This document shows, one piece after another, positions 15,298 to 23,807 of a DNA stretch of 64,000 nucleotides. The stretch lies in contig WOUR01000002.1 of NCBI GenBank assembly GCA_009772935.1, positions 1 through 64,000 of the forward strand. Reading direction: 5' to 3'. The stretch's first letter is position 1. The number at the start of each line of letters is the position of its first letter. Both the position numbers and the translations under genes were made by a program. The notes beneath the pieces were generated by a model. It was not told where the DNA came from. It searched no databases and saw only the letters and a list, made by a program, of their open reading frames with translations. The stretch comes from Rhodospirillaceae bacterium (GTDB taxonomy: Bacteria; Pseudomonadota; Alphaproteobacteria; Reyranellales; Reyranellaceae).

Positions 15298-15341
15298 ATG
15301 CTCGTTCACCGGCGATCCCGCGTACGAAAGGGGGAGTAGCC

Positions 15342-16262
15342 ATGAGTGCAGCCACCGCAAACCTTCCCGCCCTGCCGTCGTCTCTGACGCCCGAGGGCAA
15401 TCTCAGCCGTTACCTGTCGGACATCCGGAAGTTTCCCCTGCTGGAACCGCAGGAAGAATTCATGCTGGCCAAGCGTTGGCGCGAGCACGGTGACAGCAAG
15501 GCCGCGCATCGCCTGGTCACCAGCCACCTGCGCCTGGTGGCGAAGATCGCCATGGGGTACCGCGGCTACGGCCTGCCGGTCGCCGAGCTGATCTCCGAGG
15601 GCAACGTCGGCATGATGCAGGCGGTGAAGCGGTTCGACCCGGACCGAGGCTTCCGCCTCGCCACCTATGCCATGTGGTGGATCCGCGCCTCAATCCAGGA
15701 ATACATCCTGCACAGCTGGTCGCTCGTGAAGATGGGCACCACGGCGGCGCAGAAGAAGCTGTTTTTCAACTTGCGCAAGCTCAAGGGCCAGATGCAGGCC
15801 ATCGAGGAGGGCGACCTGACGCCCGAGCAGGTGACCAAGATCGCCACCCGGCTCGGCGTGCCCGAGGAGGAGGTGGTGAACATGAACCGCCGCCTCGCCG
15901 CGCCCGATTCGTCGCTCAACGCCCCGGTAAAGGCCGAGGGCGACATGGAGTGGCAGGACTGGCTGGTCGACGATGCGCCCAACCAGGAAGCCCGGCTGGG
16001 AGAGAGCCAGGAGCTGGGCCAGCGCAAGGGCATGCTGGCCGCAGCCCTGAAGCAGCTCACCGACCGCGAACGCCACATCATCGTGGAGCGGCGTCTGGTC
16101 GACGAGCCGAAGACGCTCGAGGACCTGTCGTCCAAGTACGGCATCAGTCGCGAGCGGGTGCGCCAGATCGAGGTGCGCGCCTTCGACAAGCTGCAGAAGG
16201 CCATGAAGAACATGGTCGTCGAGGCGGCCGCCCGGCCGACGACCCAGCCGGCGCGCGGCTGA
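15342..16262 (+). CDS. rpoH: RNA polymerase heat-shock sigma factor RpoH (sigma-32)
   Basis: This 306-residue group 3 sigma factor directs RNA polymerase to heat-shock promoters. Region 2 has SHLRLVAKIAMGYRGYGLP and the core-binding/-10 helix FRLATYAMWWIRASIQEYIL. The RpoH box QKKLFFNLRK (about 137-146) is diagnostic against other sigma-70 members. Region 4.2 has LSSKYGISRERVRQIEVRAFDKLQKAM. ATG 15342 follows GGGGAG by the right spacing. Upstream in-frame codons lie in the operator region and are untranslated. Regulation by HrcA is suggested by the CIRCE-like element. Confidence 0.96.
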   Translation: MSAATANLPALPSSLTPEGNLSRYLSDIRKFPLLEPQEEFMLAKRWREHGDSKAAHRLVTSHLRLVAKIAMGYRGYGLPVAELISEGNVGMMQAVKRFDPDRGFRLATYAMWWIRASIQEYILHSWSLVKMGTTAAQKKLFFNLRKLKGQMQAIEEGDLTPEQVTKIATRLGVPEEEVVNMNRRLAAPDSSLNAPVKAEGDMEWQDWLVDDAPNQEARLGESQELGQRKGMLAAALKQLTDRERHIIVERRLVDEPKTLEDLSSKYGISRERVRQIEVRAFDKLQKAMKNMVVEAAARPTTQPARG

Positions 16263-16287
16263 GCGACGAGAAACGTTTCGTACGGTA

Positions 16288-16311
16288 GGCTCCCGGAAAC
16301 ATCCGGGAGCC
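16288..16311 (+). promoter_or_regulatory. 10-bp hairpin that buries the Shine-Dalgarno of the next gene
   Basis: GGCTCCCGGA-AACA-TCCGGGAGCC is a perfect 10-bp stem with a 4-base loop, 26 bp after rpoH and ending 4 bp before ATG 16316. Its 3' arm contains GGGAG (16305-16309), the only good ribosome-binding site for the enoyl-CoA hydratase gene. It may act as a translational gate, or as a weak terminator without a T-run. Confidence 0.6.
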
Positions 16312-16315
16312 CGCC

Positions 16316-17164
16316 ATGACGACGTCGCCGATCCTCTACGAGAACTTGCCGGGCGGAATCGCCCGCATCGTCCTCAACCGGCCCGACACCCGCAACGCGC
16401 AGGACACGGCGTTCCTCTATGCGCTGAACGACGCCTTCGACCGCGCCGCTCACGACGACCCCGTAAAGGTCATCGTGCTGTCGGCCAATGGCCCGCACTT
16501 CTCCTCGGGTCATGACCTGCGCGAGGTCGACGGGCACGGCAACATGTCCAGGCACGACACCGTCGGCACCTGGGGCGGCTTCGGCAAGCCCGGTGCCGAG
16601 GCGCAGTACGCGCGCGAGCAGGAGATCTACCTCGGCTTCTGCGAGCGCTGGCGCAACATTCCCAAGCCGACGCTGGCGCTGGTCCACGGCAAGGTGATGA
16701 TCGGCGGGCTGATGCTGATGTGGCCCTGCGACCTCATCGTTTGTTCGGAGGACGCCGAGTTCCTCGACCATTCGGTAGCGATGGGCGTGGGCGGTGCCGA
16801 GTTCTTCGCCCATCCCTGGGAGATGGGCATCCGCAAGGCCAAGGAATTTCTGTTCACGGCCGACTGGATCAAGGCGACCGAGGCGCATCGCCTGGGAATG
16901 GTGAACCATGTCGTCCCGCGCGCTGAACTCGAACCCTTCGGCCTAGCGATGGCCGAGCGCATCGCCCAGAAGCCGCTATTCGCCCTGAAGCTCGTGAAGC
17001 AGGCCATAAATGCGGCGCAGGACGCACAGGGCCGGGTCGGCGCCATGCAGACCTCGTTCGCGCTCCACCACCTGGCCCATGCCCACAACATGCTGGCGCA
17101 CGGCAAGCTGGTCGACCCGACCGGTCTGATGCCGGCCATCAAGAAGCACGAGAAGGCGAGCTAG
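16316..17164 (+). CDS. enoyl-CoA hydratase/isomerase family protein
   Basis: This 282-residue crotonase-fold protein has LNRPDTRNAQDTAFLYAL near the N-terminus, the oxyanion-hole region FSSGHDLREVDG, and the second oxyanion segment KVMIGGLMLMWPCDLIV. The usual hydratase glutamate pair is not conserved: the equivalent region reads LDHSVAMGVGGAEFF. The exact reaction (hydratase, isomerase or hydrolase) is therefore uncertain. The ribosome-binding site lies inside a stable hairpin. Confidence 0.85.
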   Translation: MTTSPILYENLPGGIARIVLNRPDTRNAQDTAFLYALNDAFDRAAHDDPVKVIVLSANGPHFSSGHDLREVDGHGNMSRHDTVGTWGGFGKPGAEAQYAREQEIYLGFCERWRNIPKPTLALVHGKVMIGGLMLMWPCDLIVCSEDAEFLDHSVAMGVGGAEFFAHPWEMGIRKAKEFLFTADWIKATEAHRLGMVNHVVPRAELEPFGLAMAERIAQKPLFALKLVKQAINAAQDAQGRVGAMQTSFALHHLAHAHNMLAHGKLVDPTGLMPAIKKHEKAS

Positions 17165-17227
17165 GACGAGCCGGCACCTAGCTGCCCGGCGAGGGTGCCG
17201 CGGAACCGCGGTGCCTTCACGTCCGAG

Positions 17228-18214
17228 TTAGCCCAGGCTCGGATCGACCACCAGAATGGTCTTTCCCGTTCCGTCACCGGAGAGCGCATACTTAAGCGCT
17301 TCGCGGTATTCGCCGAAGGGGAAGGTTCTGCCGACCGGCACATCGAGTTCGCCCTTCGCGACCCAGGCGAGCAGTTCCTCGAGGTCGCTGGCGGCGGCTT
17401 CGGCCTCGAACACGGCGCTGAACTGGCGATAGTCCACGCCGATCACGGCTGCCCCCTTGAGCAGTGGCAAATTCACCGGCAAGGCCGGTATCTCGCCGCC
17501 GGCGAAACCTACGACGAGGTATCGCCCGCGCCATCCAAGCGACCGGAATGCAGGCTGCAGCAGAGCGCCGCTTACCGGATCGAAGACGACGTCGATGCCG
17601 CTCGGCGCCGCCGCCTTTAGCCGGTCCCGCCATCCTTCGACGGCCCGGTCTAGGGTGACTCCCGCACCTGCCTGTTCAACGGCGGCGCGTTTCTGCTCGG
17701 TCGAGGCGACACCAATGACCTTCGCGCCGAGTAACCGACCGATTTGGACGGCAGCCAATCCGACGCCGCCGGCAGCGCCGATCACCACCAGGGTCTCCTC
17801 GGCTTTGAGTACAGCGCGATCGCGAAGGCCGTGCAGGGCGGTGCCGTAGTTGACACGAAATCCAGCGGCCTGGCTCATGCTCATCCGGTCAGGTATGCGC
17901 CTGACCGCCCGTCCCGAGGCGATCGCGTACTCTGCAAAGGCGCCGTGCGCCTGCGCCAGGACACGCTCTCCTATTGCGAATCCCGTGACCCCTGGCCCCA
18001 GCGCATCCACCAAGCCCCCGATCTCGGCACCGGGCACGTGAGGCAGGGACGGCTTGACCTGGTAGCGGCCAAGCGCAACCAGAGCGTCGACGTATCCGAC
18101 CCCGCAGGCGGCGACCTTGATACGGACTTCGCCCTCGCCTGGCTGGGGCGCAGGCAGCTCGACGAGTGCATAGTTGTCGATGGAGCTGAGATCAGTGGTC
18201 TGTGCGGCCTTCAT
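17228..18214 (-). CDS. NADPH:quinone oxidoreductase-like zinc-free MDR protein
   Basis: This 328-residue medium-chain dehydrogenase/reductase of the quinone oxidoreductase branch has the N-terminal GroES-like domain PHVPGAEIGGLVDALGPGVTGFAIGERV and the nucleotide-binding motif VVIGAAGGVGLAAVQIGRLLGAKVIGVAST. The catalytic zinc cysteines of alcohol dehydrogenases are absent. It reduces enones or quinones with NADPH, or acts as an enoyl-CoA reductase-like enzyme. It lies 12 bp downstream of the alpha/beta hydrolase gene on the same strand and is likely co-transcribed with it. Confidence 0.88.
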   Translation of the reverse strand: MKAAQTTDLSSIDNYALVELPAPQPGEGEVRIKVAACGVGYVDALVALGRYQVKPSLPHVPGAEIGGLVDALGPGVTGFAIGERVLAQAHGAFAEYAIASGRAVRRIPDRMSMSQAAGFRVNYGTALHGLRDRAVLKAEETLVVIGAAGGVGLAAVQIGRLLGAKVIGVASTEQKRAAVEQAGAGVTLDRAVEGWRDRLKAAAPSGIDVVFDPVSGALLQPAFRSLGWRGRYLVVGFAGGEIPALPVNLPLLKGAAVIGVDYRQFSAVFEAEAAASDLEELLAWVAKGELDVPVGRTFPFGEYREALKYALSGDGTGKTILVVDPSLG

Positions 18215-18226
18215 CGAGACGAACCT

Positions 18227-19120
18227 TCATTGCTGCACGCGGTAGCCGATCCGCTCGAAGAACTTCGAGATCTCCGCGGCGGCCAGATCGGGCTGCTCGT
18301 AGTGAACGAAGTGACCGGCATCCTCCGCGATGCCGGCTTCCACGTCTTCGAAATAGTTTCCGACGACGTCGATCCAGGCCGACTTCAGCACCGGGTCGTG
18401 GCGGCCCCAGAGGACGCGCGCGGGCTGGGTGATCAGGGGCGGCTTGGGCGCGGTTCCGGCCATGACCGCGAGGCGGCCGGCATTCTGCGAGATGTACCAG
18501 TTGAAGCCGCCCTGGAGGTTGCCGGGACGCAAGAAGTTGTCGACCCAGCGCTCCAGCACGCCGTCGAACGCGTCCTTGCGATGGCACCAGTGGGTCAGGA
18601 AATGCCGGAAGTAGGCCCGGCATGTGTCTCGTGATGCTCCGACGATGACGGGTGCGAACGGCATCTGGTGGAAGGTCTGGTACCAGATCTCGTTGATCTG
18701 TTCGGGGTCGCGCCAGCGTGCGCCGACGCCGTGGGTGCCGCAGTTGAAGAAGAACAGCCCGGCCACCCGCTCGGGATGCCTGATCGCCAGCCGCTGCATC
18801 ACATAGGCGCCGACATCGTGGCCGACGAAGCCCGCCCTGGCGATGCCCAGCCGGTCGAGGAGGGCCACGATATCGTCGGCCAGCACGTCGGGGCCGGCCT
18901 GATCCGAAGCTCCGGTGGCGGGATTGCCGCTTTCGCCGAAGCCGCGGAAGTCCGGCGCGATCAGCCGGAAGCGATCGGGCAGTCGTTCGAACATCGGCTC
19001 CCAGGTCGCCCAGAATTCGGGCCAGCCGTGCAGAAGGAACAACGGCGCGCCTCTGCCGGCCTCGGCCACATGGGTCGGAAAACCGCGCGTCTCGACGAAA
19101 GCGTGCCTGACCTCGCGCAT
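18227..19120 (-). CDS. alpha/beta hydrolase, epoxide hydrolase type
   Basis: This 297-residue protein has the oxyanion motif FLLHGWPEFWATWEPM, the nucleophile aspartate in GFVGHDVGAYVMQRL, the charge-relay acid in LWGRHDPVLKSAW, and the catalytic histidine in DAGHFVHYEQPD. The Asp nucleophile and HGWPE point to an epoxide hydrolase or haloalkane/fluoroacetate dehalogenase. It sits between a ThDP enzyme and a quinone oxidoreductase on the same strand with short gaps, suggesting a three-gene catabolic operon. Confidence 0.88.
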   Translation of the reverse strand: MREVRHAFVETRGFPTHVAEAGRGAPLFLLHGWPEFWATWEPMFERLPDRFRLIAPDFRGFGESGNPATGASDQAGPDVLADDIVALLDRLGIARAGFVGHDVGAYVMQRLAIRHPERVAGLFFFNCGTHGVGARWRDPEQINEIWYQTFHQMPFAPVIVGASRDTCRAYFRHFLTHWCHRKDAFDGVLERWVDNFLRPGNLQGGFNWYISQNAGRLAVMAGTAPKPPLITQPARVLWGRHDPVLKSAWIDVVGNYFEDVEAGIAEDAGHFVHYEQPDLAAAEISKFFERIGYRVQQ

Positions 19121-19134
19121 GTCGAACCTCTCCG

Positions 19135-20808
19135 TCAGCCCTTCTTCACCATGGCCTCGATCAGCGTCGGACCGTCGGTCCGCGCCAGCGCCCGGTCGAG
19201 GGCGGCGTCGAAGCCCTCCGCCGTGTCGACCCGCTCGGCCGGCAGGCCGAAGCCCTCGGCGATCATCGCGATGTTCATCGGCGGATCGTTGAAGTCCATG
19301 CCGATCGGTCTGTCGTTGCCATGGAACAACTTCAGGCGGTTCTTGAGGATCTGGTAGCCCTCGTTGTTGGTGATCAGGAAGATGACCGGCAGCTTCTGGT
19401 TGGCCGCGCTCCAGATCGCCGAGATCGAGTACATGGCGCTGCCGTCGCCGATCACCGCCACGACGCGGCGCTTCGGCTCCGCGATCTGCACGCCGACCGC
19501 GGCGGCGATGCCCCAGCCGATGCCGCCGCTCACATTGCCGAAGAAGCTGTTGCGGTCACGGAAGGGGAAGTAGCTCGGCAAGGTCGCGGTGCTGGTGAGG
19601 CCTTCCTCGACGATGATGGCGTCCTTCGGCAGCTTGTCGCTGAGACGCATCATGAGCCATTCGGCGGGCAACGGCCCGCCCGCCGGCGTCGCGACCCTGG
19701 CAGCCTTCTGCGCGCGCTGGGCGCTCCAGTTGCGCGTCGCGATCTCGGCCAGCGAAGCCTTGGCCTTCTCGGCGAGCTTGGCGCCGCCCAGCTTCTTCAG
19801 CAACGGCACCAGAGCCTTCAGCGTCTCCTTCACATCGGCGCGCAGCGCGATCTCGGCCGGGAAGTTCTTGCCCATCTCCCAGTCGCGCAGGCCGATCATC
19901 GCTACCTTAGTGGTCTCGGGCAGCGGCTCGGTCTCGCTCCACACCGACATCTTCAGCACATCGGAGCCGACGCAGAGCATCAGGTCGTAGTCGGAAAGCA
20001 CGCGACGCACGTACTTCTGGTCGCGGTTCAGCGCGCCGAGATAGGCGGGATGCTCGGAGGGGAAGTGCGCGCCCCAGGCCACCGTCTGCTGCAGCACCGG
20101 CGCGCCCAGCGTCTCGGCCAGCTCGGTGGCCTCGGCAAAGGCGTCCGACGTGGCAATCTCGTGGCCGGCCAGGATCACGGGCCTCTTGGCCGAAAGCAGG
20201 CGCCCTGCCAGCTGTTCCAGCGCCGCGTCGCTCGGCCGTACCGCCGTGTCGACGCGGGTCACCTCGCCCATGTCGATGGCGGCTTCGTTGTTCAGGATGT
20301 CGCCCGGCAGCGAGATGAAGACCGGCCCGGTCGGCGCGGTCATCGCGACCTTGGCGGCGCGGCGCAGGATGCGCGGCAGGTCCTCGATGCGGTTGACCTC
20401 GGTGGCCCATTTCACGACCGGCTGGGCGATCGGGACCAGCGGCGCGTAGAGCAGGGGCTCGGTGAGCCCGTGGCCTTGCTCCTGCTGACCGGCAGTCACG
20501 ATCATCGGCGTGCCCGACATCATCGAGGTGTAGATCGACCCGATCGCGTTGCCGAGGCCGGGTGCCACGTGGACGTTGCAGGAGACCAGCTTGCCGGAGG
20601 CCCGCGCATAGCCGTCGGCCATGGCGATCACGACGGCTTCCTGGAGGGCCAGCACGTACCCCATCTCCGGGGCCGAGGAGAGGGCATGCATGATCGGCAG
20701 CTCGGTCGTACCGGGATTGCCGAACATCTTGGTGACGCCCTCGTCCTTCAGCACGCGCAGGAAGGCATCGCGGCCGGTGATGGTGTTGGGGACGTTTGCG
20801 TCGGGCAT
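19135..20808 (-). CDS. thiamine-diphosphate enzyme, acetolactate synthase/benzoylformate decarboxylase family
   Basis: This 557-residue enzyme starts at ATG 20808, behind AGGAGG. The N-terminal Pyr domain has FGNPGTTELPIMHAL and the catalytic glutamate in LALQEAVVIAMADGYARA (about E57). The central domain follows. The C-terminal PP domain has GNVSGGIGWGIAAAVGVQ and the ThDP/Mg motif GDGSAMYSISAIWSA, then NN about 30 residues later. FGNPGTTE is typical of benzoylformate decarboxylase-like enzymes, which act on 2-oxo acids. The substrate is unknown. It is the first gene of a leftward operon with the hydrolase and the MDR reductase. Confidence 0.88.
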   Translation of the reverse strand: MPDANVPNTITGRDAFLRVLKDEGVTKMFGNPGTTELPIMHALSSAPEMGYVLALQEAVVIAMADGYARASGKLVSCNVHVAPGLGNAIGSIYTSMMSGTPMIVTAGQQEQGHGLTEPLLYAPLVPIAQPVVKWATEVNRIEDLPRILRRAAKVAMTAPTGPVFISLPGDILNNEAAIDMGEVTRVDTAVRPSDAALEQLAGRLLSAKRPVILAGHEIATSDAFAEATELAETLGAPVLQQTVAWGAHFPSEHPAYLGALNRDQKYVRRVLSDYDLMLCVGSDVLKMSVWSETEPLPETTKVAMIGLRDWEMGKNFPAEIALRADVKETLKALVPLLKKLGGAKLAEKAKASLAEIATRNWSAQRAQKAARVATPAGGPLPAEWLMMRLSDKLPKDAIIVEEGLTSTATLPSYFPFRDRNSFFGNVSGGIGWGIAAAVGVQIAEPKRRVVAVIGDGSAMYSISAIWSAANQKLPVIFLITNNEGYQILKNRLKLFHGNDRPIGMDFNDPPMNIAMIAEGFGLPAERVDTAEGFDAALDRALARTDGPTLIEAMVKKG

Positions 20809-20910
20809 ACATTTCCTCCTCGAGAAGGGCGCGAGGGTAGCGTGCCGCCGTGGCTCGTGAAATGATCGAGTGCATGACGGTTGGAAGACCACGCGCGATG
20901 CGAAAAGCCC

Positions 20911-21771
20911 GTGACGGATCTTGAGCGAAGAGTTGCCGGCCTGACGTGCTGGCGCGGCCTGGTGAAGATGGCACCGCTGCTGGGCGGGCTGACCAACCTG
21001 TCGTACGTCGTCGAAGACGCCGGCGAGAAGTTCGTCGTGCGCATCGGCGACGACATTCCGGTCCACCACGTCTTCCGTGATCGCGAGCGCGCTGCGTCGA
21101 TCGCCGCCCATGCCGCGGGCCTGTCGCCTGAAGTCGTTCACACCGAGCCCGGCATTCTCGTGATGCGTCACGTCGAGGGGCGGACCTTCACCGAAGCCGA
21201 TCTGCGCTTGAATATCCAGCGCCTCGTTCCGCTGTTGCAGACATGCCATCGGTTTGTCGGCACGCATCTCGCCGGTCCTCCGAACTTCTTCTGGGTCTTC
21301 CACGTAATCCGCGACTACGCGCGTACGATCAGGGAATCGGAAAGCCCGTTCGCCATCGACGTGCCGCGCTACCTGGAGGTGAACCGGGTGCTCGAAGCGG
21401 CACAGGTGCCGATGCCTATCGTCTTCGGTCATCACGACCTGCTGCCGGGCAATGTGATGGACGATGGCAGCCGCCTCTGGCTGATCGACTGGGAATATGG
21501 CGGCTTCGGCACGGCCCTGTTCGACCTGGCCAACCTGTCGGCGAACGGCGCCTTCGGCGATTCCGAGGATAAGGCCCTCCTGGATGCCTATTTCGAGGGC
21601 AAGGTCCCGGCCGACCTGCGCCGCGCCTTCCAGGCCATGAAGGCGGCCAGCGCCCTGCGCGAAGCCATGTGGGCCATGGTGTCCGACATTCACCTGCGGA
21701 TCCCCGACGCCGACTACAAGTCGCATGCGCGGGACTATCTCAAGCGCTTCGAGGAATTGATGGCCCGCTGA
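20911..21771 (+). CDS. aminoglycoside/choline kinase-family phosphotransferase
   Basis: This protein kinase-like phosphotransferase has about 286 residues. Its glycine-rich region is APLLGGLTNLSYVVED, the catalytic loop is FGHHDLLPGNVMDD (Brenner motif H-x-D-L-x-x-G-N), and the Mg-binding motif is LWLIDWEYGG. The fold is shared by choline, ethanolamine and thiamine kinases, and the LSYVV and IDWEYGG segments are closest to choline kinase-like LicA proteins. I prefer GTG 20911 (VTDLERRVAG). TTG 20881 is an in-frame alternative. It is divergent from the ThDP enzyme. Confidence 0.82.
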   Translation: MTDLERRVAGLTCWRGLVKMAPLLGGLTNLSYVVEDAGEKFVVRIGDDIPVHHVFRDRERAASIAAHAAGLSPEVVHTEPGILVMRHVEGRTFTEADLRLNIQRLVPLLQTCHRFVGTHLAGPPNFFWVFHVIRDYARTIRESESPFAIDVPRYLEVNRVLEAAQVPMPIVFGHHDLLPGNVMDDGSRLWLIDWEYGGFGTALFDLANLSANGAFGDSEDKALLDAYFEGKVPADLRRAFQAMKAASALREAMWAMVSDIHLRIPDADYKSHARDYLKRFEELMAR

Positions 21772-21812
21772 TTGCATGTCGCTTCCGGGGAGCTGACTTC
21801 AGGAGCACATGC

Positions 21813-23423
21813 ATGAGCCTTCGCCGATTCCGTCTCGCCGTGGCACTGGCCGCCGCGTCCTTGCTGCATCTGTCGGCGGCGCAGGCGCAGGAGAAAACGC
21901 TGCGCATCGCCATGACGGCGTCGGACATTCCGACGACCACGGGCATGCCGAACAACGGCTTCGAGGGCATGCGCTTTCTCGGTTTCCCGATCTTCGAAGG
22001 CCTGATCCTGTTCGACCTGTCGAAGTCGGATCAGCTCGCAACCCTGCGGCCGGGCCTTGCCGAAAGCTGGAAGCAGGCGCCGGACGACAAGAAGACCTGG
22101 ATCTTCAATCTCCGTAAGGGCGTGAAATTCCACGACGGCACCGACTTCAACGCCGACGCGGTGATCTGGAATCTCGAGCGCATCTTCAACAAGGACAGTG
22201 CGCAGTTCGAGGCCAACTCCGCTGGCATCATGCGCTCCCGCGTGCCGATTCTCGCGGGCTACAAGAAGATTGACGACAATACGGTTGCGCTCACCACGAC
22301 CGTCGTCGCCTCGTACTTTCCATGGATGGTGCCGTACATCCTCACCGCTTCGCCGACACAGTGGGAGAAGGCCGGCAAGGATTGGAACAAGGTCGGCGCC
22401 GCTGGTGGCGCCGGCACCGGACCGTTCAAGATCACCAAGGTCGTGCCGCGTCAGTCGGTCTCGCTGGGCCGCAACGACGGGTACTGGGATGCCGGAAAGA
22501 AGGCCAAAGTCGATGCGGTCCTGCTGTTGCCGATCCCCGAGGCCAACACGCGCCTGGCGGCGCTGCGCTCCGGGCGGGTCGACTGGATCGAGGTGCCGCC
22601 TCCGGATGGTATCCCGTCGCTGAAGCAGGCGGGGTACGTGATCTCCACCAACTCCTACCCACACGTCTGGCCGTGGTTCTACAACATGGCCGCCAAGAAC
22701 AGCCCGCTGGCCGACGTCCGCGTGCGCCAGGGGCTGAACTACTGCATCGACCGCGGCGCCATCGTCTCGATGCTGAACGGTACCGCCGAGCCGTCCGTCG
22801 GCTGGCTGAAGCCCACGGATGCCGCGTTCGGCAATCCGGTGAACAGGTACACGTTCGATCCGGCCAAGGGCAAAAAGCTGCTGGCCGAGGCCGGATTCAC
22901 GCCGCAGAAGCCGCTCTCGTTCAAGGTCATGATCTCGACCTCGGGCTCGGGTCAGATGCTGCCGCTGCCGATGAACGAGGCGTTGCAGGAGAACCTGAAG
23001 CAAGCCTGCGGTGTCGACGTCCAGGTCGATGCCGTGGAATGGCAGGTGCTGCTGAACGCCAGCCGCGCCACGCCCGATGCACCCTCTCTAAACGGGGCGA
23101 TGGCTCTCAACGTGAGTTCACCGTCCAGCGACGTCGGCATGATGTACCGCTACTTCGCCGCGGCGAATTTCTCGCCCATGGGCTCCAACTTCGAGCAGTG
23201 GAACGACGAGAAGTTCGAAACGGCGCTCAAGACCCTGGCGGAAGCGACCGACGAAGCGACGATCCTGCAGAACTTCAAGGTGGCGCACGAGAGGCTGGTC
23301 GACAATCCGCCGTGGCTCTACATCGTGCACGATCTCAATCCGCGCGCCTTCAACAAGAACGTGCAGGGCTTCGTCCCGGCGCAGTCCTGGTTCGTCGACC
23401 TGACGAACGTCAGTGTGAAGTAA
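21813..23423 (+). CDS. ABC transporter solute-binding protein, family 5 (dipeptide/oligopeptide type)
   Basis: This 536-residue periplasmic binding protein starts at ATG 21813, behind AGGAG (21801). The signal peptide is MSLRRFRLAVALAAASLLHLSAAQAQ. SBP_bac_5 hallmarks include LRPGLAESWKQAPDDKKTWIFNLRKGVKFHDGTDFNADAVIWNLERI and, near the end, ERLVDNPPWLYIVHDLNPRAF. No permease or ATPase genes flank it, so it is an orphan component serving a transporter encoded elsewhere. Likely ligands are peptides, sugars or opine-like compounds. Confidence 0.9.
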   Translation: MSLRRFRLAVALAAASLLHLSAAQAQEKTLRIAMTASDIPTTTGMPNNGFEGMRFLGFPIFEGLILFDLSKSDQLATLRPGLAESWKQAPDDKKTWIFNLRKGVKFHDGTDFNADAVIWNLERIFNKDSAQFEANSAGIMRSRVPILAGYKKIDDNTVALTTTVVASYFPWMVPYILTASPTQWEKAGKDWNKVGAAGGAGTGPFKITKVVPRQSVSLGRNDGYWDAGKKAKVDAVLLLPIPEANTRLAALRSGRVDWIEVPPPDGIPSLKQAGYVISTNSYPHVWPWFYNMAAKNSPLADVRVRQGLNYCIDRGAIVSMLNGTAEPSVGWLKPTDAAFGNPVNRYTFDPAKGKKLLAEAGFTPQKPLSFKVMISTSGSGQMLPLPMNEALQENLKQACGVDVQVDAVEWQVLLNASRATPDAPSLNGAMALNVSSPSSDVGMMYRYFAAANFSPMGSNFEQWNDEKFETALKTLAEATDEATILQNFKVAHERLVDNPPWLYIVHDLNPRAFNKNVQGFVPAQSWFVDLTNVSVK

Positions 23424-23430
23424 GTTAGAT

Positions 23431-23537
23431 TCGTCGTCCCGAGCGGAGCGCCGCAGACGTGTAGTCGAAGGACCTCTTTTCCGGCACCCGATCCGTTGAA
23501 AGTAAAAGAGGCCCTTCGGCTACGCTCAGGGCGACGG
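23431..23537. repeat. REP-like inverted pair (BIME-like) in a convergent gap
   Basis: The left arm (23431-23480) reads GTCGTCCCGAGCGGAGC at its start and GAAGGACCTCTTTT at its end. The right arm (23504-23537) is its reverse complement with small differences and lacks a 14-base insertion. The same arm signature, CCC-GAGCG-A-C-GA-GGACCT, recurs at 62813-62940. Such elements are dispersed palindromic repeats and may also act as bidirectional terminators between convergent genes. Confidence 0.7.
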
Positions 23538-23544
23538 AATATCG

Positions 23545-23805
23545 TCAACGCACGCAGAGCTTCGGGATCTTCGACAAGACCTCGATCGAGCAGACTTCGG
23601 TCGGGAATAGGGCCCAGACGGCGGCAAGGATGACCGCGAGGAAGACGAAGGGCCGGAGGACGCGAAACACTACCGGCAGGAGCAGCTGCAGCACCCAGTA
23701 GCCGACGAGCAGCCCGATGACCACCGCGAGCACGCGGTACTGCATGCTCCAGCTGTCCCAGGGACCCAAGTTTGCCCGCGCGAGCAGTTCATTTAAGTAT
23801 TCCAC
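23545..23805 (-). CDS. small membrane protein downstream of purA
   Basis: This 86-residue protein probably starts at GTG 23805, 2 bases after the purA stop. Two hydrophobic helices (RVLAVVIGLLVGYWVLQLLLPVVF and FVFLAVILAAVWALF) are followed by a short tail with two cysteines (EVCSIEVLSKIPKLCVR). I do not recognise the family. Tight spacing indicates translation with purA, although no clear Shine-Dalgarno is seen and MQYRV could be an alternative internal start. Confidence 0.6.
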   Translation of the reverse strand: MEYLNELLARANLGPWDSWSMQYRVLAVVIGLLVGYWVLQLLLPVVFRVLRPFVFLAVILAAVWALFPTEVCSIEVLSKIPKLCVR

Positions 23806-23807
23806 GA

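Noticed and set aside
15237-15341. N-terminal extension of RpoH to an upstream in-frame start
   Set aside because: It would translate through the CIRCE element. ATG 15342 has a good Shine-Dalgarno and gives the normal RpoH N-terminus.
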